This document shows positions 50,045-59,033 of a stretch of DNA of 64,000 nt, piece after piece. The translations under genes and the position numbers were made by a program. Position 1 is the stretch's first letter; each line of letters opens with the position of its first letter. The notes below the pieces were generated by a model. The model was not told the DNA's origin. It ran no database searches and was given only the letters and a program-made list of their open reading frames with translations. The DNA comes from Tamarix chinensis. Taxonomy: Eukaryota; Streptophyta; Magnoliopsida; Caryophyllales; Tamaricaceae. The stretch covers positions 8,466,289-8,530,288 of the forward strand of contig CM060171.1 of the NCBI GenBank assembly GCA_030549775.1, read 5' to 3'.

Positions 50045-51163
50045 TTATAAGTTGAATGAAGGTTCCCAATTGCACCGTGTAGTAAATATCTTTCAGAGAC
50101 ATTATAACTAGCAAGAATGCATGAATAAGAGACTAGCAAAATTAATTTGTAAAGAGCTGAAGGATATGGCTAAGATATATGCAAGCAAAATGGTCAATGT
50201 ATGAATGATCAATGTGGTAAGTTGGTGACCTGTTTATCACCACCGTTTACGCCAGGCCCAAGGCCTAGGCCAACTAGGGCCAGGCTTAGGACCCCAAAAT
50301 ATATGCATGTATTTGTTTCTAGCAACGACAATTGGCTGAGTCGTGATGTGTGTATGATTATCCCGTCCTTAAAGACCGAGTATAAATGTATGCGGTTTTT
50401 TAAAATATTTTTGTTGGGGTTGGACTTGCTTTTCCCTAGGGCTCTAAAACCTCTAAGGCTGGCTTTGGCATTATTGGTGGGACCATTGTCAAGACATTTG
50501 TTCTTCCCTTGTGTATGGGAGCTTTTGTTTTGCTTAGAGCTATGAATGAATTGAGTTCATTTGTGAACAACTTGGCTTGATTCGTTATAAATTCATTTTG
50601 GCTTGAATCGTTTTGTTAAATGAGTCTAAGTCTAAAAGTTATTGTATGAGTTCATTTATTACTTTCGTTATTTAACTAAACGAGCTAAGTCCAAATTTGG
50701 AGATGTTTGGCTTAATTTGATTTATTTATAGTTCTAGTCTAGTTTGTTCAAAAGCTTGTAGATGCACTATTTGAGAATACTATCATTGCTATGTAAAAAC
50801 TTAAGGTTAGTTTATATATACTATGATAGAAAAGTTGTTGAATGAATGAATAGTCTTGGCTTGACATGTGAACCACATGGGATAGATATTAGTTCTTATG
50901 GACATGTATCTCATAATTTTTGCCATCTTTTAGCTTAGTTGACTTTAAATTATGACCAATTAACGTTAGAAGAAAAGAAGTATTTTCTAACATATATATA
51001 TCCTAATAGCTACTTGATGTGCCTAACTTCTAGTTGCTACATTCAACCCACAAAAATAATAGGACTATAACATTATTTATTTAAAAAGAAAATAGGGCAT
51101 AATTGCAAAACATAATGTGAATGTGATAAATTTAAGATTATATTAGAGTATGATATTATTAGG
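50045..51163. other. Intergenic DNA downstream of the MOSC gene
   Basis: This contains the MOSC 3' untranslated region and AT-rich sequence. Around 50550-50760, phrases such as TTAAATGAGTCTAAGTC and AACTAAACGAGCTAAGTCC resemble the hAT-type element at 51164-51511, so a related relic may be present. Otherwise nothing was recognised. Confidence 0.5.
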
Positions 51164-51511
51164 TAGGGTTGTAAGCGAATAAAGTTGGTTAGCGAGTTTT
51201 TTGGACTTGACTCATTAAGGAATCGATTTAATTCATTTATTTAACTAAATGAACCTGAAAATAAGGCTGACTTTGACTTGTTTAATAAATGAGCCGAGCT
51301 TGAGCATGAAGAATTTAGACTCAAGTTCATTTATAGTGCAAAAGTTCATGAGCTCGGCTCGTTTACCACAAAAGTTTGCGAGCTGCCTTGGCTCAACTCG
51401 TTAAAAACTCAGCTTGTTTATAAACGACTCAAGTTTGAGTCTTATTTTTAGACTTATTTATTAAATGAGTCGAATACAATCCCTTCCTAGTTTGACTTTT
51501 TTACCATCCTA
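51164..51511. mobile_element. Small hAT MITE with GAGCTCGGCTCG interior
   Basis: The ends TAGGGTTGTAAGCG and (reversed) TAGGATGGTAAAAA are flanked by 8-bp near-duplications TTATTAGG (51156-51163) and CTATTAGG (51512-51519), 7 of 8 identical. The interior has the GAGCTCGGCTCGTTTA motif found in many plant hAT MITEs. 348 bp, non-coding. Confidence 0.75.
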
Positions 51512-51519
51512 CTATTAGG

Positions 51520-52014
51520 TAATAGAATAATTTGATAGATGTACATATTTCTCCATAAACGATCTCATTTAAACGTGGAATTACACGTAAATTTTATTGA
51601 CGAGTAAAGTAAACTAGCAAATGTGTTAAAATAAAATGTTTTTGACAATAGTCAAATTGGGCACATATGGACTAAGGTTGATAATAAATCTAGTGCTTAG
51701 TCTAGATCCGATGAATTTAATATATTAATAAAATATATGGATATAAATATTTTATTTATGACACGTCTCGATCTAATAGTTCCGTCTAGAATTGACCTTA
51801 AACTCATTTAATTCTTGTTTTTGGAACTGAACTCTTAAAACACCCTCTTTATATTTAGTATTAAAATAAATTTAAGGATATTTTTTGTATACAATAAAGG
51901 TAAGACTCGATTAGAATCCCTTTTACCAGCCATACTTGTTAAACCAAAGTATGAGTCTGAAATTTTAATACCCAACAAATTCAAACCAGATCCAAGTCCA
52001 AATAACATTAGCAG
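51520..52014. other. AT-rich intergenic DNA
   Basis: No gene or clear element seen between the hAT MITE and the duplicated transporter 5' region. Confidence 0.5.
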
Positions 52015-52199
52015 ATCTAGAAACTATCATATGTCTGGGTAGACCCAAGCCGGATCTTTTCTATTCTTCCTTCACGGAAAGTAGTGGGCCTACTGGCCAA
52101 GAAGGTGGATAAGGAAACGAAGAAGCTAGCTAGCTAATTAAACTAAAACAAAGAAGCTAGCATGCTAATCGGTGGCAAGGAAACCAACGATATTATGGA
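52015..52199 (+). repeat. Left copy of the duplicated transporter 5' region
   Basis: 185 bp nearly identical to 58866-59033, with 17 extra bases (around 52047-52063). It includes the transporter start ATG (52162-52164) and the following codons MLIGGKETNDIMD. It stops exactly where the MULE inverted repeat begins, so the small frame ends at a TAA (52201-52203) inside the repeat. Confidence 0.95.
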
Positions 52200-52200
52200 C

Positions 52201-52370
52201 TAAACGTTTGGGTATCGTTCCAATAAAGGAACCAAAGTTTTTCATCTTCCAATTCAGGAACATACGTTGAGACTTTTATCTGAATAAGGAACTACCGGCC
52301 AAATACTTGCCGAAGCTTGCCGGAAAATCTTAAAATATTATTATTTTTGTATTTTTGTACTATGTAACAT
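52201..52370. repeat. Left terminal inverted repeat of the MULE
   Basis: Pairs with 58690-58842 with moderate divergence. Best-preserved blocks are AATAAGGAACTACCGGC and the AAAATATTATTATTTTTGTA stretch at its inner edge. Confidence 0.85.
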
Positions 52371-52859
52371 ACTAACTATAATATATGTATGTATTATACA
52401 TAAATATGTACGTTATACAAATTTAAACATTATTGTTTTTAAACTTAATAAAACTAATCTAAGCACATATATTACTAATTAATTCAGTGAAATAAATCAA
52501 TTGCTCATTGAATTAAAACCCTAACACTAACTGAATGACGGAGATTGTTCATTCAGTTAATTAGACTGAATCAAATTAAAACTTTTTAAATTGAAATTAA
52601 GCACAATGAAAACCACTCTTGGTCTACGAAGAGAAATAATTTTTCTTGCACTTTTCGTTCCAGTTTTGGAACGAAGAATCGAAGAAGAGAAAGAATGAAA
52701 AAGAAAAACAAAGAAGATCATTGAGCTTTCTTCTTCGTTGATCAGGTATGTCAATCTTCTTTCTTCTTTCTTCTTCGTTATCCACTTCTCATCTTCTTCG
52801 GCCATTCTCCCTATTCGTAAACTTCTTCCTCGACTTCTCTTTATTCCCCTCGTATCTTG

Positions 52860-53170
52860 GCAGTTGACATTCGAATTTGTTGCATAATCTTGTTCGTCAA
52901 CAGGTAAAATGCATAATTTATTTCTTCCTACACTCTGAATTTTTTTTTTCTTCCTGCATAATCTTGTTCTTCAACAGATAAAATCCAGATGTGAAATTTT
53001 TTTCTTCGAATTTGACTTTTAAAAACCCTAATTATTTAATTGAAATTTTTTTCTTCCTGCATAATCTTGTTCTTCAACAGGTAAAATCGAGTTGTGAAAT
53101 TGTTTTCTTTGAATCTGACTTTTAAAAACCCTGATTATTTAACTGAAATTTTTTTCTTCCTGTGAAATCC
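52860..53170 (+). repeat. Tandem repeat with CAACAGGTAAAAT units, upstream of the GRF gene
   Basis: Three imperfect units of roughly 100-115 bp each contain CATAATCTTGTTC(T/G)TCAACAG followed at once by (G/A)TAAAAT. The last two also share CTGACTTTTAAAAACCCT-type sequence. Each CAG|GTAAAA is both an acceptor and a donor match. Confidence 0.8.
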
Positions 53171-53518
53171 AATTCAATGGAGCAACATTGAAACTTGGAT
53201 GCTCTTATACGAAGTGGTTCAATAGATGAATTATTTTTGTTACCAATATTTTTTTTTGGCTAAGAAGGATGAGATGTGTGGCTGCTGTTATTTAGTAGCT
53301 TGTTAGAATTGAATGAGTATATTTGATGTTATTGTTTCCTATGAATATATTTTTCGTAGTAGTTACATACATGCCTTTAACTCAAAAAAAATGTAGGTTG
53401 TTGTTTTCAATTTCATCATAGCTGCTTAACATTGTTTGGATGGTTTGTATCTTGATTTGGTTGTGCTGCATGTGAATATACTCAATTTGCATTACAACAT
53501 ATTCGAATGTGAAGGGTT

Positions 53519-53977
53519 ATGGCTACAACTGCAAGTTCATCATCACAATCTCAAAGAAGTAGAGATAGGGTGATATGAGAGATTTGTCATCGTGGAAATC
53601 CTACTTGCCAATACGTGTCCAAGACCCCCACAAATCCATTTAGAAGGTTTTACATGTGTGATAGATATGGGAAGCCAGCCGGTTGTAAAGTATTTTCCTT
53701 TATTGATGATCCTCTTCCACCCATGGCTAGAGATGCAACGAGACGTGTAATTGATGAAAATAAGGATATGAGGAATCAGGTAGGCCAGTTGGAAGAAGTA
53801 AACCAGAGATATGCAGATACAGAAGATGTCTTGAAGGGAAAAATGGCCGAGTTAGCTAAGGAAAATGAAAAACTGAAACAACAACTATCAAATGAAAATG
53901 GAAGACAAAATAGGGCAAGTGATTGGAGGGTAGCAAGGATAGCTTTTATAGTTTATGTTGTGTTTTTGTTATGTTAA
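53519..53977 (+). pseudogene. GRF zinc-finger / coiled-coil / membrane-anchor protein carried by the MULE
   Basis: From ATG 53519 the frame reads MATTASSSSQSQRSRDRVI, a TGA stop (53576-53578), then EICHRGNPT and the rest to 53977, 151 residues in total. The GRF finger shows Cys-His (ICHRG), NPFRRFYMC and AGCKVFSFIDD, the C/H-C-C pattern of the family. A heptad-rich coiled coil (about residues 65-120) and a C-terminal hydrophobic anchor (IAFIVYVVFLLC) follow. GRF fingers generally bind single-stranded nucleic acid; the function of this small plant type is unknown. The TGA probably disables this copy, unless translation starts downstream (only the finger start would be lost). It lies inside the MULE, convergent with the transposase. 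Confidence 0.8.
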
Positions 53978-54912
53978 AAACTTGGGGATTTTAATTAGTT
54001 CAGGCTATGTTATTCATGTATTGTTGAAATTGGTGTATTGTTAAAAACAAGCTAAATTAACTAATGATTGGTTGACTTTTGTATGGTTTGAATCAGTTAT
54101 TCAATGCAGAGTAATCAAAATTTTTATCTAGATAATCCCATGCAATGCACAAGTGAGTCATTAGTCATAAATAAACATCCGATCTGTTAACAAGTTACCA
54201 GGGTTAAGACACCAATTTCTTTCTAAGATGGTACAATTGAAAATGCAATTACTTCCTCCATCTAGTAAAATGAAACTTTCCTCCACAATGTTTTTTAAAT
54301 TAAGGCTGGTGTAAAATGGGATAAGGTAAAATGGGATTGCCTTGTCTAAGGCCCTTCCTTGCTTTAAAAGGCTAGTGTAAAACTCCATTAAAGACAAAGG
54401 AATAACAACACTTGTTACACATCTCATAAGAAGTTTTGCAAACTGAAGAGGAAAATTAAAGACAAGGTAGCCTTCAAAAAACTAAAGGGCTAGTATCCAT
54501 CTAGGCCCCATCCTAAAGGAGTGTTTTGCATGATTTGAAACTTTTCAACCAGTGAGCAAGACTTCTTGTGAAAAATTTCCTGAAGTAACTGCATTAAAAC
54601 TGAAAGAACACCTCAAATTCAGAAAACTTGGAGTTGGAGTAGACCATTCTTTGTTTCAAAGAATTGAACTCTGGTAGATTACATTGGTTTCACAGATTGA
54701 AGAGGATAACATTTTTGTTGCTTCATCCTGGATTGTATCCCAAATAGCAATATATGCTACAACATTAAATTGAAACCAGTGTTTGGCAAGGCTTGACTTG
54801 CACTACAGCAATAAACTAAATTGTCTAATTTAAGGTGCAACAACATTCAGTCTAATTTAAACTAAATTGTCTTTACAACACATTGATGCATCAATTGCCC
54901 ATCCTAACAGTT
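53978..54912. other. Non-coding MULE interior between the two convergent genes
   Basis: 3' flanks of the GRF gene and of the transposase. No gene was recognised. A short minus-strand frame at 54161-54427 has no family signal. Confidence 0.6.
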
Positions 54913-57900
54913 TTATGCTCTTGTTGTGACAGATTCTTGAGTGGGAATGGTAGTTTGTTTTGAGACTTGACTTGAAGTTCGGAGCTGGTTTTGTTCAAGA
55001 CCTGCTATGCCTCTTCCTCCCCTTCCCTTGCCTCTTCTTTTCCTTTGTCCTTTTCCTCTACCCCTTCTAATGCCTCCTTCTCTTCCTACGCTTTGTCCTT
55101 CAGCTGAAACTTGAGCTTGAGCTGGAGCTTGATCTGAAACTTCAACTGGAGCTTGATCTGCAACTTGAGCTGCTCTTCCTCCTCTTTGTCCTCTTTCTCT
55201 ACCCCTTCCTTATTTCATGGGGTGCCTTTCAACAAATTATACATATGGAAAACAAGTATTAACAATTCACAATTATAAATTATAGATATGGAAAACAATT
55301 ATTAACACTAACCTTATATTTATCTTTGTATCTCAAATGAACCGGTAATGATACCCCCGCATTTTGATAATGATGTTTGTTATGTCCTGTTTGACTACAA
55401 TGGCTACACCGTTGTTCTTGACCTCTTCTTGAGACCTTTGATACCTTATGACTATTTTGTGTCTCTCCTTCTTCCCTTCTTCTCTTCCTACGTGGCCTTC
55501 CTCTCCATTTCCTCAATTATGGAGGCTTAATAGGTTCCTTTCCCTGTCGTGGCCACTCATTAGGACCATTTAGCATCTCCATAGTATGATTATAAGCCTT
55601 AAGGTATGTGTCCTTATTGTACCAATGGCTTACATAACCCTTAGGTACGTCCCTCATTTCCCAAATAGCAGCTATGGCATGCTCACATGGAATTCCACTC
55701 AACTGCCATGCTCTACAACTACAACTTCTAGCATCCATCTTCACTGTGTATTTATCACCAAGAGGGTTATTGCCTATTTTAACCTCATATCCATCCCTCC
55801 CATTCTATACACAATTCCATTTGGTAGCTGCTTCTTTTTTCTTGTCTACAATTTCCTGAATACGAGGGCATAACAAGATGTCTATATTCTTAATCGCTTC
55901 CCTCTTCTTGATATTCCTCTTCATGCACGCCTCCCTTATATCTTCTAACATGCCTAAAATTGGTTTGTGTCTAGCTTCAATGATACTTCCATTAAAGATC
56001 TCAGTTATATTATTTGTGATATAATCACATTTACTTTCAAGCTTAAACCAAGCTTTAGACCATATTTGATCCCTGCCTTCCAAATCCATAGCAGCTTCTT
56101 CATCAACTTCTTTTAATTCCTGAAGCTTATCTGAGAATATATTAAGGGTGGTGGCATTTGCGATCATCCAAAAGTGTTTTCTATACATTATGCCATTGAA
56201 CTTCTTCCTAAAATTGGCATAGATGTGTCTTGCACAACATCTATGCTCAACTTGAGGAAAAATACGTTTAATGGCTTCCACCAACCCCTTACAAAAACAC
56301 AAGTCAAAATCAGGCACAAAGAAAGCAAAATACTGTATAATATATTATTGCAAAGTGAAGAAAAAATACCACCAAAGATAAAATAATACTAATATACCTT
56401 TTGCTAGTCACTGATTATTGTTAAGCCTTGACCTTGCTGTAGACCTAAGTCAACAGCCACATGAGTTAGAAACCACACCCAATTTTCAGTGTTCTCCTTC
56501 TCAACCACCGACCATGCAACTGGAAACATCTGGTTGTTCCCATCTGCGCCTACAGCTACAAGTATTTGACCTTCAACACATCCCTTCAAAAGAAACAAAC
56601 ACAATTAAATCTAATGTTAATGTTTTTTATTAGTTGAATGTGACAAATAAAATAGTCATGTAATCATGGAAATTACCTTCAAGAAGCAACCGTCAACCCC
56701 AAGAACGGGTCTACATCCATCCTTCCACCCTTTCTTCAATGCATCAAAACATATAAAAAGTTTGTCAAACACATTACTCCCTTCCTTCACCTTAAGGAAA
56801 CAAGTGTTCTTTTCGTTTTCCTTTTTGATCTCAGCAACATAGTCCCAAATTCTCTCATATTGCAGCTCAAAGTCACCTTCAATTTGTCTGTGGCAAATAT
56901 GTAAGGCCCTAAAACACACGTGCATTGTTGCTTTAAGCCTAAGCTCGTCCCAAACGGTATTCTTCAACTCCCTTACCTTCCAACTTGGGGCCAGCTTTAC
57001 TCTCTCCATATCATGCCTTGCTAGCCACTTTGCAGACAATCTGTTGTTCTTATGAGTTGCCTTCTTGCATGTATGATTAGGCCCCACCTTTATGACTTGA
57101 AAGTTATTCTTTCTTTGCATCCATGATGCGGAAACATGCCAACCACATTGATTATTCTCAACGTCATACCCAAAGCACTTCACTTGCATGTACTTTTTAT
57201 CATTCTTTATAAACTTCAAATCATAGCCATTCATGATGCTATAATCATCAATGGCCATTTTGAATTCAACATTATCCATAAATTGGCATCCAATTTCTAT
57301 TCTTACATTTTGAGGTTTTGTGTTAGGCCTAAATGTAGAATACCTTGATTTCTTCCCCATTCCATCCCCATCGGATCCTAAACTAGAGGAAGGACTAGGT
57401 GGATCCCCTTCATCCCAATACTCTTCTTCATCCTCATTTTTTATTTGTTCTCCTTGTGCAACTAAGGCCCACTCTTCCCTAGCTTCCCTCATGCTCTAAG
57501 TAAATTTCTTCACTTTTTCCCTTACTCCTACAAAGTCCTCATCAGCAGTCTGATACCCATCATCAGTGAGAACATCATCCTCATCTTGGGCATCACAGTA
57601 TTCATCATCACTATCTTCATCTATTAACCTAATAGCAACCCCACTTACACCTAAATCTGTAATTCTGCTCTCAGTAGCAGTGGTAGTTCTTAAGTTTTTA
57701 GCCCCATGTTCATTATTAAAATCAATACCACCATCATCAAGAAAATTCTCTATCCAAGCCACATCATCTACAATGCCATCACCCACGCCCTTATCAGCCT
57801 CAATGACTGCAATCTCACCATCATGCTCCCCACTGTAATAAGCCAAACATAAAATCCAAAATTTAAGAGATAATAAATATAACGTACCACAAACAACTTC

Positions 57901-58428
57901 CAACAAAAATTAAGACGAAGTGATGAACAGAAGGTAGTAGCATTGAGGGCCCTCATGTATTCGATGAAAAAAATAACAGAAAGTGATAGAAACATGTGGT
58001 TCCAATATGTACTCAAAATAGAATAATCCAAAATCACGAAGTTGTAACCTCTAAATTAATCAAACACTAAATTAATCAAACCCTTAACTAAAGTCAGTCA
58101 ACTATAAATTAATCAAACACTAAAGGAATAAATGTTATACCCTCACTTTATTCGAGCCAATTTCCTCTCGCATTACTAGCCCTAAATATAGAGAAAACTC
58201 TAAAAGGAAGAAAGTGCAGAGTATGAAACACTGGAAAGCACTTCACAAAACTTACCTATCATCTTCCTCAAGGTCCACTATGTTTGGGTTGGAAGGAACT
58301 GCACTTTGCGTCTTCTTCTTCCCCATGGCTGTGCAATTTTGAAGACGAACTGAACTTCGCGTCTTCCTCTTCCCTATGGTTGTGCAATTTTCAAGACGAA
58401 CTGAACTTCGCGTCTTCCTCTTCCCCAT
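54913..58428 (-). pseudogene. MuDR-type transposase with in-frame stops, five exons
   Basis: Exons: 58428-58256, 57832-56677, 56583-56398, 56287-55313, then a last exon ending at the stop 54913 (its start, near 55210, is unresolved). The first four join in phase. Order: a basic N-terminus with a 17-residue repeat, an acidic region, the MuDR DNA-binding domain (GCQFMDNVEFKMAIDDYS... CGWHVSASW... NHTC), the MULE core with GVDGCFLK (first Asp), GLTIISD (second Asp) and CDYITNNITEIFN (likely Glu), VEHRCCARHIYANF, the SWIM finger CSCRAWQLSGIPCEHA, then CSHCSQTGHNKHHY and an Arg/Gly/Gln-rich tail. Stops at 57496-57498 (TAG), 56404-56406 (TAG, right after IISD), 55805-55807 (TAG) and 55517-55519 (TAA) break it. 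Splicing otherwise looks intact, so decay is by point mutation and recent. Confidence 0.9.
58324..58428 (-). repeat. 51-bp in-frame tandem repeat in the transposase N-terminus
   Basis: Two full 17-codon units and the start of a third, spaced 51 bp (58428, 58377, 58326). The unit reads (M/I)GKRKTRSSVRL(E/Q)NCT(T/A). Each copy is basic and could extend a nuclear localisation signal. Confidence 0.9.
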
Positions 58429-58689
58429 GGCTATGCAGAATGAAACAAAAATGAAAAAGGAAGAAAGAGTAGAGTATGAAACAATAAAAAATAAGTGCTA
58501 GTACAGAAGATGAAGTAAGAACATGGAGACTACCTACTCAACGACGAAGCACAACATCTGGTTCTCGCTCCCTCTGTCGCAGACAAATTTCTTTTTTCTG
58601 TTTGGTTTTATGAGATTAAACACTTCGAAGTTTGTTTTATTCAATTCAAAAATAATAATACTATTGTACTGAGTATATTACATAATATA

Positions 58690-58842
58690 AAATACAAAAA
58701 TAATAATATTTTAATATTTTCCGGCACTTTCGGTAAGTATTTAGCCGGTAGTTCCTTATTCGGATAAAAGACTCAACATATATTCCTGAATTGAAAAATA
58801 AAAAACATTTATTCCTTTATTAGAAGGACCCCGTAACGTTTA
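58690..58842. repeat. Right terminal inverted repeat of the MULE
   Basis: Reverse-complement partner of 52201-52370. The last bases TTACGGGG...(reversed) match the left end's TAAACGTT start. Confidence 0.85.
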
Positions 58843-58865
58843 ATTCTTAATATACATTTTACTCA
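58843..58865. other. 23-bp filler between MULE and duplicated transporter DNA
   Basis: A short AT-rich stretch (TTCTTAATATACATTTTACT within it) present at neither the left flank nor the start of the duplicated block. It may be filler from end repair or the outermost right end of the element. Confidence 0.5.
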
Positions 58866-59033
58866 ATCTAGAAACTATCATATGTCTGGGTAGACTATTC
58901 TTCCTCCACGGAAAGTAGTGGGCCTACTGGCCAAGAAGGTGGATAAGGAAACGAAGAAGCTAGGTAGCTAATTAAACTAAAACAAAGAAGCTAGCATGCT
59001 AATCGGTGGCAAGGAAACCAACGATATTATGGA
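58866..59033 (+). repeat. Right copy of the duplicated transporter 5' region
   Basis: 168 bp matching 52015-52199. It includes the probable 5' leader and the first 12 codons of the functional transporter gene. Confidence 0.95.

Larger units (their letters stand above)
52201..58842. mobile_element. MULE (Mutator-like DNA transposon) with long terminal inverted repeats
   Basis: The left end TAAACGTTTGGG and the right end (reversed) TAAACGTTACGGGG continue into a matching arm of about 150 bp or more (for example CAATTCAGGAA, AATAAGGAACTACCGGC, GCCGGAAAAT). The 6.6-kb element carries a MuDR-type transposase pseudogene on the minus strand and a GRF-zinc-finger gene on the plus strand, convergent. 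No 9-bp target duplication abuts it. Instead the flanks are a large direct duplication of the neighbouring transporter gene. Confidence 0.9.

Noticed and set aside
50201..50545. 114-residue open frame downstream of the MOSC gene
   Set aside because: No family resemblance, no splice or start context, and the sequence has repetitive AGGCC/GGCC motifs; likely non-coding.
52557..52805. 82-residue minus-strand frame near the MULE left end
   Set aside because: It overlaps the leader region of the GRF gene and is a low-complexity Glu/Ser/Phe-rich chance frame.
52192..58851. Ordinary 9-bp target-site duplication of the MULE
   Set aside because: The nine bases outside each end (ATTATGGAC and ATTCTTAAT) share only the first three in order, so a standard duplication is not supported.
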